Shown here in pieces: positions 17,088-25,473 of a DNA stretch of 64,000 bases. This stretch comes from Sporomusaceae bacterium. GTDB lineage: Bacteria > Bacillota > Negativicutes > Sporomusales > UBA7701. Both the position numbers and the translations under genes were made by a program. The stretch lies in assembly GCA_031460455.1 (NCBI GenBank), contig JAVKTQ010000013.1:1-64000 (forward strand), read 5' to 3'. Below the pieces are notes generated by a model. That model searched no databases. It had not been told where the DNA came from and saw only the letters and a program-made list of their open reading frames with translations. Within the stretch, counting starts at the first letter, position 1; each line of letters begins with the position of its first letter.

Positions 17088-18905
17088 TCACCCCAGATAC
17101 ATCCCCTGCACGAACTCCTCTTGGAAATCGGGATGACTGGCGATATCCACATTCACCGTCCCGGCCGCCAGTCTCCCGGCTACCCCGTAGAGTATGTCCC
17201 TGTCGGCCAGGGCCATCTTGGCTCCCTCGCCCGCGGCGTTGCCGAGGGAAATGATTTTCGCCGCTTCCAGATCGGGAATAATCCCGATCCGGAGCGCGCT
17301 ATCTTTGTTGATGAAATTGCCGAATGCCCCGGCCAGTAGGATATGGTCTATCCTGCTGAACGCTATCCCGGCCTGCTTCAACAGAATGTTGATCCCCGCC
17401 CTGATAGCGGCCTTAGCCACCTGCAGCTCCCGGATGTCCTTCTGAGTCAGAGTAATGGCCTCCCCGTCGGCCGTCTCGCCTTCCCGGGCCACGACGATTT
17501 CCCGGTGGCGTCCGTTGCGGACGATGCGCCCGGCCAGCTTCTCGTTGCCGACCGCCTCCGGAGCGGCGATTCTCCCATCGGCGGCGACCAGCCCCGTGCG
17601 GACAAGTTCGCTCACAAGATCGATGAGGCCCGAGCCGCAGATGCCCCGAGCCGCCTGACCATCGATCGTCGTATACTGCAGGTCATCGCCGATGCGGACC
17701 GTATCGATCGCGCCGGCGAACGCCTGCATGCCGTGCGTGATCCGCGCCCCCTCGAAAGCCGGGCCGGCCGCGGTCGAACAAGCATAGCGGCGTCCGTCCG
17801 GGGTGGCGAGGACAATCTCGCCGTTGGTTCCAAGGTCAATAAGCAGCAGGCAGTCTCGGGCGCTCTCCAACCGAGCCGCGATCATCGCCCCGACGGTGTC
17901 GGCGCCGATGAAGCCGGCAATCCCCGGCAAGAAGACCACCTTGCCGTTGGCGTTCATATTCGTCAAACCCACGCTGTCCGCCCGGTCGACCAGCAAATCG
18001 CTCGTGACGGCGTTGAACGGCAGCCTTGCCAGGCTCGTGCAGCTCAGTCCCCAGAAAATATGGGCCATGGTGGTGTTGCCCACCAGCACGCATTGGTAGA
18101 TGCGGCGGCTGTCCACGGTCGCTTTCGCCGTCACTTCGCCGATCAGCCCGTCGACCCCGGCGACGATGCGCTGCCGCAATTCCTCCAGGCCGCTCTCGTG
18201 TTCGAGGGTGTAATTTATCCGCGAAATTACGTCGGCCCCGATGCCGAACTGGGGATTCTGCCGCGAAGCAACGGCAAGCTGCACCCCCTGCGCCAGATCG
18301 AGAAGATAACAAGCCACCGTGGTGGTGCCGACGTCCACCGCCACCCCGTAAGCTGTGCCGGCCGCCCGGTAGTATTCCAGGTCGAGCACCTCGTCGCCGT
18401 ACAGGGTGAAGACGCCGCTGCGGCCATAGTCTATCCGCCGGCAAATATCCTGCAAAACCGGCAGGCCGACCTCGACCTTCCCCAGCCCCTTCCTGATAAC
18501 GTCGAGCGCGCTCTCCCCCAGCGCCATTGCCGGTTCGGCGAGCCGGACCTCTTGCTGCGCGACCATCGGGTTCGGCTTGTATCGCCGGTCATCCGTCAGC
18601 CTCCCTTTGGACTCGTTCACATAGCCGTCGCCAAGGACAATCTCGGCCTTGCCGAGGGCATGGGTTTTACATGCCAACCTGACGCCCCCGGCCAGTTCTT
18701 CCGCCGTCAAAACCTGCTCCTCCTCCGGGGCGGGACGACTCACATCTCCCGACACCCGGACCTTGCACTTCCCGCAAACCCCTTGCCCGCCGCAAGGAGC
18801 GTAAATCGCCGTCCCCGACTGATTCAACAATTCCAGGACCGTCTTGCTGCTATCTGCAAGCAAATTTAGTGATCCATTTGTCCGTAACACGACAACTTCG
18901 CTCAC
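17088..18905 (-). CDS. RACo-type ATP-dependent reductive activator of corrinoid proteins
   Basis: About 605 residues. The N-terminal [2Fe-2S] domain has APCGGQGVCGKC and a fourth Cys in LACKTH. The middle and C-terminal parts form the ASKHA ATPase, with AVDVGTTTVACYLLDL near residue 210, LLIDLGTNGEIVL near 360 and LLAGAFGNFI near 540. These proteins re-reduce inactive Co(II) corrinoid to Co(I) using ATP. A GTG at 18905, eight bases after GGGAG, is the best start; an upstream ATG at 18941 lacks a ribosome site. It follows the GltS-type gene by 57 bp and probably serves both corrinoid proteins at 24 and 30 kb. Confidence 0.9.
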   Translation of the reverse strand: MSEVVVLRTNGSLNLLADSSKTVLELLNQSGTAIYAPCGGQGVCGKCKVRVSGDVSRPAPEEEQVLTAEELAGGVRLACKTHALGKAEIVLGDGYVNESKGRLTDDRRYKPNPMVAQQEVRLAEPAMALGESALDVIRKGLGKVEVGLPVLQDICRRIDYGRSGVFTLYGDEVLDLEYYRAAGTAYGVAVDVGTTTVACYLLDLAQGVQLAVASRQNPQFGIGADVISRINYTLEHESGLEELRQRIVAGVDGLIGEVTAKATVDSRRIYQCVLVGNTTMAHIFWGLSCTSLARLPFNAVTSDLLVDRADSVGLTNMNANGKVVFLPGIAGFIGADTVGAMIAARLESARDCLLLIDLGTNGEIVLATPDGRRYACSTAAGPAFEGARITHGMQAFAGAIDTVRIGDDLQYTTIDGQAARGICGSGLIDLVSELVRTGLVAADGRIAAPEAVGNEKLAGRIVRNGRHREIVVAREGETADGEAITLTQKDIRELQVAKAAIRAGINILLKQAGIAFSRIDHILLAGAFGNFINKDSALRIGIIPDLEAAKIISLGNAAGEGAKMALADRDILYGVAGRLAAGTVNVDIASHPDFQEEFVQGMYLG

Positions 18906-18962
18906 TGGCGCGCTCCCTCTAAACCTCAGTATTTGCGGCATGCTACCCGGCAGAGCGGATCC

Positions 18963-20381
18963 CTAAACCGATATCGAGCTCCCTTTGCTGGTACTGCTTA
19001 GGGCAATGGCTTCCGTTTCGCCTTCCCGCAAATCGCTCACCTTGCCTTTGAAGATCCCATACCTGACGGCCGTTATCGCCCATAAAGCGATGGCGATGGC
19101 GAGTAATACCGCTCCGGTAATCAGGGCGCTGTTGACGCTGACGGCGACATAAAGCGGGGTCAACGATACGATAAACAATTCGATCACCGAGATAAAGACA
19201 TACGCCATACCGTAGTCTTCCAGAGTCTTGCTGCGAAACTCCGGGTCGACGATTCGCAGCAGCGTGACGCCGGTGGCCACAACGCCGGTGGTCCAGCCAA
19301 ACATGAATATCGACCGTTCAAACCAGAAATTATGAAACAACTTTCTGCCGATGATGTAAGTGTTAAAGAGGCAGAAAGCCAGGCCAAGCAGGCACATAAT
19401 AAGAATCAGGCTGGCGTATTTCATCACAATCGATATCTTTATCGAGGCGACGCCGAAAGCTACTAGATAGTCGGTCACCGAGCTGCCGATCCTGGTAATG
19501 ACCTTTTTGTCGACATACTGACCCATATTGAGGCCGTTCAGGATGAACTGCAGCAAAACGCCTGCCAACATCGAAACACTCATCATCGGCAACCCGATAT
19601 CGAAAAACTTCTTCGCATAGACAGTTCCGTAGTAACCACCGGCCGTCGCGATCAGAACCAGCAGAATATGCCAGGCCAGCGGGTCCATAGCCATCGGGTT
19701 AATGGTCTGATTACCCATCGACGTCTGCTCTTCTTTGGGCACCAACCCGGTCTGCATGCTCTTGGGGAGTTCGTTGATCGAAGTAATGAACCGGGTGGCC
19801 TTCATCCTAGTGGCAATGTTGATCATAATCAAACCGCCAAATATGCCGGCCAGCAGACCGATTGTGGCAAAAGTCTGACCGATGGGCAACGCCTCGTCCC
19901 ATTTGGCCACATCCTTGAGAGTGCCGCCGATAGCCGCAGCATAACCGTGCCCGCCTACAAAACCTGCGGGCAGCAAAATGGAAAATGCTTGGGACACCTC
20001 CGGATAAAACGAAATGATTATAAGAGTACCAACCAGAATAGCCAAGCCGAACTGGCCGAATTCGGCGGCCATATTAAGAGTAAACGTATCACCGACTTCG
20101 TTTATCACCTTGCGCAAAGAATGTCTCTCGCTATTGCCGATGAACAGCGTCGCGAACAGCACAACGACGAGAAGATAGGCGTAACTGCTCATCTGGGCAC
20201 TGAAGGGGACCCAGCCCAAAAACTGATTGCTGAATAGGATCCCCATGAAACCGGCCAGAATCGACGAAGGTATGTACAGGTTCTGGATAATCTTGATCTT
20301 GGCCCGCATTATTTGAGCGATAAACAACAATACCGACATAAGGGCAAAGTCCATCAACATATCGTATGGACCGAAATTCAT
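18963..20381 (-). CDS. GltS-type sodium:glutamate symporter family protein
   Basis: 472 residues with about ten to twelve membrane segments. Family features include LYIPSSILAGF near residue 40 and LLPAGFVGGHGYAAAIGG near residue 140, a Gly-rich loop of the GltS fold. The C-terminal 30 residues are polar. GltS proteins import glutamate with sodium; substrate cannot be fixed from sequence. It is the first gene downstream of a sigma-54 promoter and heads the RACo-CobW-HyuA operon, so it may import the methylated substrate or an amino-acid-like product of the demethylation pathway. GAGGTGAGATC precedes the ATG. Confidence 0.85.
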   Translation of the reverse strand: MNFGPYDMLMDFALMSVLLFIAQIMRAKIKIIQNLYIPSSILAGFMGILFSNQFLGWVPFSAQMSSYAYLLVVVLFATLFIGNSERHSLRKVINEVGDTFTLNMAAEFGQFGLAILVGTLIIISFYPEVSQAFSILLPAGFVGGHGYAAAIGGTLKDVAKWDEALPIGQTFATIGLLAGIFGGLIMINIATRMKATRFITSINELPKSMQTGLVPKEEQTSMGNQTINPMAMDPLAWHILLVLIATAGGYYGTVYAKKFFDIGLPMMSVSMLAGVLLQFILNGLNMGQYVDKKVITRIGSSVTDYLVAFGVASIKISIVMKYASLILIMCLLGLAFCLFNTYIIGRKLFHNFWFERSIFMFGWTTGVVATGVTLLRIVDPEFRSKTLEDYGMAYVFISVIELFIVSLTPLYVAVSVNSALITGAVLLAIAIALWAITAVRYGIFKGKVSDLREGETEAIALSSTSKGSSISV

Positions 20382-20564
20382 GATCTCACCTCTTTATTCT
20401 TTCCTCCGCAGTTGCTCCCGACGAGAAATTTCTTTATAATTGTTGTGGGTTGTAATGTTTTTGTTTAAGGAATGATGACTTTACCGGTTGTCATTCTAAC
20501 TTTTTTTTGTCCAAATTAATCGCAGCCATTAACCTCGCCTCCTTTCCATTACGCCACTTTCGAT

Positions 20565-20580
20565 GCAATTACTGTGCCAA
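20565..20580 (-). promoter_or_regulatory. Sigma-54 (-24/-12) promoter of the GltS-RACo operon
   Basis: The minus strand reads TTGGCACAGTAATTGC, with the GG and GC dinucleotides exactly 10 bases apart, a full match to the RpoN consensus. It is about 185 bases upstream of the GltS-type start and about 140 bases downstream of the palindrome at 20694. Confidence 0.88.
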
Positions 20581-20693
20581 AGCCCGCAACGCCCGTTTGG
20601 CCATACCTTTGCCCAGAATAAACACAGCCAGTGCATCTCAAAAAGACATTCGGCCTTTATAAACGCATCCCTATTTTAATATCTATTAGGATC

Positions 20694-20741
20694 GCAAGCA
20701 TATCAAGTTGAGATATTAATATCTCAACTTGATATGCTTGC
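20694..20741. promoter_or_regulatory. Upstream activator site: 48-base perfect palindrome
   Basis: Positions 20694-20741 read identically on both strands. Inside are two ATATC-N7-GATAT sites, ATATCAAGTTGAGATAT and ATATCTCAACTTGATAT, separated by TA. The same site type lies upstream of the two other sigma-54 promoters in this region. It lies between convergently placed gene ends, so it could also form a terminator for the MtaA-type gene, although it lacks a U-tract. Confidence 0.75.
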
Positions 20742-20765
20742 CTGTCTATACACTCCTCGTCGCCG

Positions 20766-22115
20766 CTAAAGCCTTTTTTCTATCTCCGCCACTAACGCTT
20801 TTTCCGTTGGAACGATGTTGTCAAAAACAACTTCATTATTGATCAGCATTGCCGGCAGGTTTTTAACGCCGAGCTGGGCCATCCTCTTGATACCGGCCCG
20901 CGTCTTAACAAGCGACTCACGCCAGGTGAGCTTGCCGGCGTACCTCGGCAGCACTTTCTTGACCGCCTCGCACATATACTGACACGGCGGGCAACCTTCC
21001 GAGTCGAGGGTGACGATCTCGATGAACACTTCGCCGGGCTTAACGACGACATCTGTGAACTCGACCTCTTCCTCGTCGTTGACCTGCCGGTCGGATTCCA
21101 GCTGATCCAGGGAAGCGAAGTTGCCGTTGACATAGTTGGAAATCGCCACGATGTTGTTCACCGGCGTCTCGAACGGCATGTCGCACCCGGGCGAGAGAAT
21201 GTAGCCCACCCCCTGGCCGACTTCGAGCTCCTTCTTAGCCTCTTCGACGTTCTCCAGGGGCGAGCCGAACAGCATCACCGTCGTCAGGGGAAGGTTGCCG
21301 CCGTAAGACACTTTATACCTTGCCGCGATCTCTTTGGCGTAAGCGAGGTCGACATTTTCGTCAAAGGCGATCCCGTCGGTCTCGGTCTGGCACATCAGCT
21401 CGATGTTCTTCGTCGCGTCGCCGCAGCAGAAACTGGTTACTTTCAACCCCAGCGATTTCACGCACCTGTTCAGCTCGACGGTGTACGGTAGGACGAACTT
21501 CTTGAAATGCCGCGGCGATATCTGCGAGGTCATCGGATCGACCACCGCCACCACGTCCACGCCCGTCTTGGCGTACATCCCCGCCAGATCCTTGGCGACC
21601 TTGGTACCGAAGGCGATGATATCGGCCGCCTTTTCCGGCTCCTCGATCATGTCGGTGAGGAATTCGGTGCCACGCAAATGGAGGGCCAGCGTGAAAGGCC
21701 CGCAAATCAGGGCATACAGCGCCACCTTGTCGCCGATCGCGGCCACCAGTTTCCTGGCCGCCTCCAGCACGATCGGATAGCGGCCGTCTTTCTCGGTCGG
21801 CAGCTTCAGCTCGGACAGGTCCTTCTCTTCAAGGATGTGTGTGGCCACCGCCGGCGGGTTGTTCTTCGCCCACGTCACCTTGCAGCCGAGGGCCTCCGCC
21901 TCCATCTGGATATCGAACGCCACCGGCAGCCCGTCCGGCTGGTAAAGCTCGTAAGCTTTGAGAATGCCGCGGACGATATTATCGGCGTCCTTCAAATAAG
22001 TCTCGGCATCCACGCCGATCAAATTGGCGGTCTGCACCCCGGCGTACGGCACCCAGGGAGTGCGGTCCACCGGTTCGAAGCTGAGCGTTCTCAAAACTCT
22101 CTCTTTTCCGTTCAT
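20766..22115 (-). CDS. MtaA/URO-D-type corrinoid:carrier methyltransferase fused to a thioredoxin-like domain
   Basis: 449 residues. Residues 1-350 match the uroporphyrinogen-decarboxylase-like fold of MtaA/MtbA methyltransferases (VDRTPWVPY, LICGPFTLALHLRG). The zinc-binding site appears altered: where family members have HxCGD, this reads SFCCGD; the later Cys is present in SPGCD. Residues about 365-449 are a thioredoxin/glutaredoxin-like domain with GCPPC and a cis-Pro segment NLPAMLINN. It would transfer the methyl group from the corrinoid protein to a thiol or tetrahydrofolate-type acceptor. It is third in the corrinoid-MttB-MtaA operon. Confidence 0.85.
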   Translation of the reverse strand: MNGKERVLRTLSFEPVDRTPWVPYAGVQTANLIGVDAETYLKDADNIVRGILKAYELYQPDGLPVAFDIQMEAEALGCKVTWAKNNPPAVATHILEEKDLSELKLPTEKDGRYPIVLEAARKLVAAIGDKVALYALICGPFTLALHLRGTEFLTDMIEEPEKAADIIAFGTKVAKDLAGMYAKTGVDVVAVVDPMTSQISPRHFKKFVLPYTVELNRCVKSLGLKVTSFCCGDATKNIELMCQTETDGIAFDENVDLAYAKEIAARYKVSYGGNLPLTTVMLFGSPLENVEEAKKELEVGQGVGYILSPGCDMPFETPVNNIVAISNYVNGNFASLDQLESDRQVNDEEEVEFTDVVVKPGEVFIEIVTLDSEGCPPCQYMCEAVKKVLPRYAGKLTWRESLVKTRAGIKRMAQLGVKNLPAMLINNEVVFDNIVPTEKALVAEIEKRL

Positions 22116-22145
22116 GCCAATGCCCCCTTAACTATTCAGCGGCTG

Positions 22146-23621
22146 CTAGTCGATCCATTCCTGCACGATCCCCGGAATGGTGGCGAGAATTTGTTTTTCC
22201 ACCGCTTTATCGATAAACTGCGGCTTGTGGGTCGCCAGGATCTCCTTGGCCATCCGGCGGGCCTTCTCCCTGGCGTCGAGAGCGCCGTCGAGTTCCCACC
22301 GCACCCGCGTGTTGCGGTCGGACACCTTATTGTAGAAAAACTCCTTCTTCATATTGGCCAGCGTATGGTCGTGGGACAGGTAGTTGCCGGCCGGGCCCAC
22401 CTCATGGATAACGTCGACAGCCAGCGTATCGTCGCTGACCTCGATCCCCTTCACCGCCCGCATGCACATGCCGAGGATGTCGTCGTCGATCACATACTGC
22501 TCGTACGAGATCGCCATCCCCGACTCGATCAGGCCGGCGGCGTCGTGGATATAATTCGAGCCGGCCAGAGCGCACATCAGGGTGGAAGCCATGCCCTCGT
22601 AGCCGGACTGGATATCGGGAATCTTCGCCTCGTTCACTCCGGCGGTCGTGTAGTTGGGCAGGTTATAGAACCGCGACAACTGGGCACAGGCGGCATTCAT
22701 AATGCCCATTTCGATCGAACCGAAGCAGAACGCTCCCGAGCGTAGGTCGGTGGTAGTAGGCACGCAGCTATATAGCACCGGGTGGCCGGGGTCCATAATC
22801 TGCGTGAGCAGCACGCCGCTCAGCGCCTCGGCGTTCATCTGGACCAGCGTGCCGGCCAGCGTCGCTGGCGACGTCGAACCGGCCATAGGCGCGGTCGGCG
22901 TGGCCAACGGCAGCCCGGTCTCGATGGCGGTGAGCATCAGCTCGGTATAATCCTTGTCCATGACCAGCGGACTCATAACGCAGGTGATATAGGACACGAA
23001 CGGCTTTTTCAGCAGGGCCTCGCGGCTGCCGGCGATCATGGCCGCGTACTTGGCGACGTTTTTAACCCCTTCGCTCGTATACACGCCACCCATGACATGC
23101 TTGGTGGTGTTGCGGATCGCCGCGTAGAAACGGTTGACATCGATGTCCTTCTTGGGAAGCTCGTTAGGAAAACAGGAAATAACGAAATAATGGATATTAT
23201 CGAGGGCGTCGACCAGTCTGGCAGCCATCTGCACATCCTTGAGAGTCGAAGGCCGCCGCTCGCCGCTGTCGATGTCCAGCGCGTTGGGAGCCGTCCCGCC
23301 CGTGCCGATATAAACCTTGTAACCGTCCAGCTCCAGGTTGTGCCGGTCTTCCCGGCCGTACAGCGTAATCGTGGCGGGCGCTGTCTTGATCTTGTCCATG
23401 ATCCAGCTTTCCGACGCCCTGACGACCTTGCGCTTGAAGTCGGCTTCCGCCCCGGCGTTGTGAAACGCTTTGAGAGCGTTGTCGTCGCTGACCTGGATCC
23501 CGGTCTGCTCGTACACCTTCATCGTCGCCTTATGTATCTTCTCGATGCCCTCCTGGCTCAAAGGCTTGTAAGCGCCGCCGACAAGCCCGCCCGGAAAAGG
23601 ATACCTGCGGTTTGCTTTCAT
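22146..23621 (-). CDS. MttB-family (non-pyrrolysine) corrinoid-dependent methyltransferase 1
   Basis: 491 residues of the trimethylamine methyltransferase (MttB) superfamily: EGIEKIHKATMKVYEQTGIQ near the start, GTGGTAPNALDID near residue 125, VMSPLVMDKDYTELM near 215. No in-frame UAG interrupts the gene, so pyrrolysine is absent, as in MtgB-type enzymes that demethylate quaternary amines such as glycine betaine. It would methylate the corrinoid protein encoded just upstream. ATG at 23621 follows AAGGAG by eight bases; a GTG at 23630 is within that site. Substrate unknown. Confidence 0.9.
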   Translation of the reverse strand: MKANRRYPFPGGLVGGAYKPLSQEGIEKIHKATMKVYEQTGIQVSDDNALKAFHNAGAEADFKRKVVRASESWIMDKIKTAPATITLYGREDRHNLELDGYKVYIGTGGTAPNALDIDSGERRPSTLKDVQMAARLVDALDNIHYFVISCFPNELPKKDIDVNRFYAAIRNTTKHVMGGVYTSEGVKNVAKYAAMIAGSREALLKKPFVSYITCVMSPLVMDKDYTELMLTAIETGLPLATPTAPMAGSTSPATLAGTLVQMNAEALSGVLLTQIMDPGHPVLYSCVPTTTDLRSGAFCFGSIEMGIMNAACAQLSRFYNLPNYTTAGVNEAKIPDIQSGYEGMASTLMCALAGSNYIHDAAGLIESGMAISYEQYVIDDDILGMCMRAVKGIEVSDDTLAVDVIHEVGPAGNYLSHDHTLANMKKEFFYNKVSDRNTRVRWELDGALDAREKARRMAKEILATHKPQFIDKAVEKQILATIPGIVQEWID

Positions 23622-23636
23622 TGTTGCCACTCCTTC

Positions 23637-24272
23637 CTACGCCTCCATCAGCTTGTTGGCCACCTCGACCGACGCCGAAGCATCGGCCGCGTAGTAGGCC
23701 CCGATCTCCCTGGCGAACCGGTCCGTCACCGGCGACCCGCCGACCATGACCTTGACCTTATCGTAAAGCCCGGCCTCCTTCAGCGCCTCGACCGTATCCT
23801 TCATCGCCACCATCGTCGTCGTCAGCATCGCCGCCATCCCCACAAGGTCCGGCTTATGCTCCCTTACCGCCGCCACGATCTGCTCCGGCGGAATATCCAC
23901 GCCGATATTGACTATTTCGTAGCCGGCCCCTTCCATCATCATCCCCACCAGCTTAATGCCGATATCGTGGAGGTCGCCCTTGACGGTGGCAAACACCGCC
24001 TTGCCCTTCTTCTCGATATCCCCCTCCGCCAGCAGCGGCGCCAGCACTTCCATGCCTGCGTTCATCGCTTTCGCGGCCACCAGCACCTCGGGAACGAACA
24101 GCTCGCCGTCCTTGAACAGCGCGCCCACCTCGTTCATCCCTGCCAACAGGCCGTTGTTGAGAATCTCCTTGGCGGCCACGCCCTCGTCTAGCGCCTGTTG
24201 CACTAGCTCCCTGACCTTCTTCGACTGCCCTTCGACCAGATTTCCGGCGATTTGCTCCAATAATGCGCTCAC
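23637..24272 (-). CDS. Corrinoid protein (MttC/MtgC type), copy A
   Basis: 211 residues. A helical cap (about 1-85) precedes the B12-binding domain with the lower-ligand motif D100-L-H102-D-I-G105 and the later MLTTTMVAMKD and VGGSPVTDRFA segments. It shuttles methyl groups between the MttB-type and MtaA-type enzymes encoded downstream. The start is GTG behind a G-rich site. The gene is almost identical in DNA to the copy at 29890-30525, differing at a few scattered bases and mainly in the last codons. First gene of an operon with its own sigma-54 promoter. Confidence 0.93.
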   Translation of the reverse strand: MSALLEQIAGNLVEGQSKKVRELVQQALDEGVAAKEILNNGLLAGMNEVGALFKDGELFVPEVLVAAKAMNAGMEVLAPLLAEGDIEKKGKAVFATVKGDLHDIGIKLVGMMMEGAGYEIVNIGVDIPPEQIVAAVREHKPDLVGMAAMLTTTMVAMKDTVEALKEAGLYDKVKVMVGGSPVTDRFAREIGAYYAADASASVEVANKLMEA

Positions 24273-24336
24273 AGTATTACCCCCCCCGTAATCTTGACTT
24301 GAGAATAGCTCCTTGGGACACTGGCATCATTTTAGA

Positions 24337-24352
24337 GCAAGAACCGTGCCAA
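24337..24352 (-). promoter_or_regulatory. Sigma-54 promoter of the corrinoid A-MttB1-MtaA operon
   Basis: Minus strand reads TTGGCACGGTTCTTGC, a full -24/-12 match, 65 bases upstream of the corrinoid protein start codon. Confidence 0.9.
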
Positions 24353-24495
24353 CGGCTCCCCGCCATGGCCCGAAGGCGACGAAACCCCTGAATTCCCCGG
24401 ATTCCCGACTTCCTCCCGTTGCGGGCCCCGCCATTCACGGCGCCGTGCACATCTCACAGTGATACCGAGCCAAGAAAAAGCTTCCAGTAAACAAA

Positions 24496-24548
24496 CTTTA
24501 AGACATATCAAAACGCGATGCCATATCGCATTATGATATGTCTTAAAG
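24496..24548. promoter_or_regulatory. Upstream activator site for the 24.3-kb promoter
   Basis: Fifteen-base arms (CTTTAAGACATATCA and its complement) flank GCGATGCCATATCGC. Two sites of the ATATC-N7-GATAT type lie within it, the perfect ATATCGCATTATGATAT and a diverged ATATCAAAACGCGATGC. The centre is about 175 bases upstream of the -24/-12 promoter, a usual distance for a sigma-54 activator. Confidence 0.7.
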
Positions 24549-24627
24549 AATCCGTACAACCGTCGTCTTCTGCGATCGTCCCCACCGCCCATTTAAATTA
24601 TCCGACATTTAGCCGTTCCCGGCCGAC

Positions 24628-25440
24628 CTACCCTTTACACCGGCGGATAAGCTCCTTCAGCTTGCCGACGATCAGTTCCGAACACTCCTCCATAGCCAGC
24701 AGGCTTTTCCTCACTTCTTGGTCATCCGCATTCCGGGAGGCGGCGATTGCCCTCCCGGCGAGGCCATGCAGCCTGTCATGGGGTTCCTCGATGCTGGCGA
24801 ACAATTCCTCTCCCTTGAACTTCTGTCCGTCCACTCCATAATACCAGTTGCCCAGCCGGCAGTCGCGATGAGTGCCGACCCCGTTGAGATCGATCCGTTC
24901 ATAGCCCAGGATCATGTTATATACCCGCCAGCGCCACATGAGATGATCGACCAGGCATATTTCCAGCGTTTCCTTATCGGTCAGCCGCAGCCCGCCCTGG
25001 ACCAGCGACAGCCTGATTTCGTTAAGCTGCTGGCTTAGTTCCAGCAATCCCTGTTGCTGGGAGATCCGCAATTCCTCGTCGGAGCGGGCCGCGTCCCGCC
25101 GTCCTCCGCCGGTCGCGCCTCCGCTGCGCGACGCCTCGTCGCCTGCAGCAAAGTAATGAAGCGTCGTTTTCATATCGCCGACAGCGTCGATAACGTCCTT
25201 GGCGTGATACATGGATGTCACAGCCCCAAGCAAGCCGTTTACCTCCAGCAGCGAGTGCCGCCGATCGGCCTGGATGCTGTCCAGCATTCGGTTCCAGACG
25301 GCCGCCAGCCTTTTGTCGCCAAGCTCGTCCGCCGTCAAATAACAGAACTCCCCTTCGCTAACGCCCTGCATGGCGTCGTACAGCTTGTCCAAATCAACTT
25401 GTCCGCATGCCGTGCAATCCATCATTCTACCTTCAGCCAC
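24628..25440 (-). CDS. Cytoplasmic CZB (zinc-binding) domain protein
   Basis: About 270 residues without membrane segments. The N-terminus has DCTACGQ; a low-complexity linker (SGGATGGGRRD) lies near residue 110. The C-terminal third fits the chemoreceptor zinc-binding (CZB) domain: HLMWRWRVYNM, the RDCRLGNWYYG Cys and HDRLHGLAGRA histidines. CZB domains sense zinc or oxidants, usually at the end of chemoreceptors or diguanylate cyclases. Here it stands alone, 33 bp after the sigma-54 activator gene and so probably co-transcribed. The start may be the GTG at 25440 or ATG codons at 25425/25422, which have AAGGT upstream. Confidence 0.7.
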   Translation of the reverse strand: MAEGRMMDCTACGQVDLDKLYDAMQGVSEGEFCYLTADELGDKRLAAVWNRMLDSIQADRRHSLLEVNGLLGAVTSMYHAKDVIDAVGDMKTTLHYFAAGDEASRSGGATGGGRRDAARSDEELRISQQQGLLELSQQLNEIRLSLVQGGLRLTDKETLEICLVDHLMWRWRVYNMILGYERIDLNGVGTHRDCRLGNWYYGVDGQKFKGEELFASIEEPHDRLHGLAGRAIAASRNADDQEVRKSLLAMEECSELIVGKLKELIRRCKG

Positions 25441-25473
25441 CCGATAATCGCCCCCACTCAGCAGGCCGTTTCC

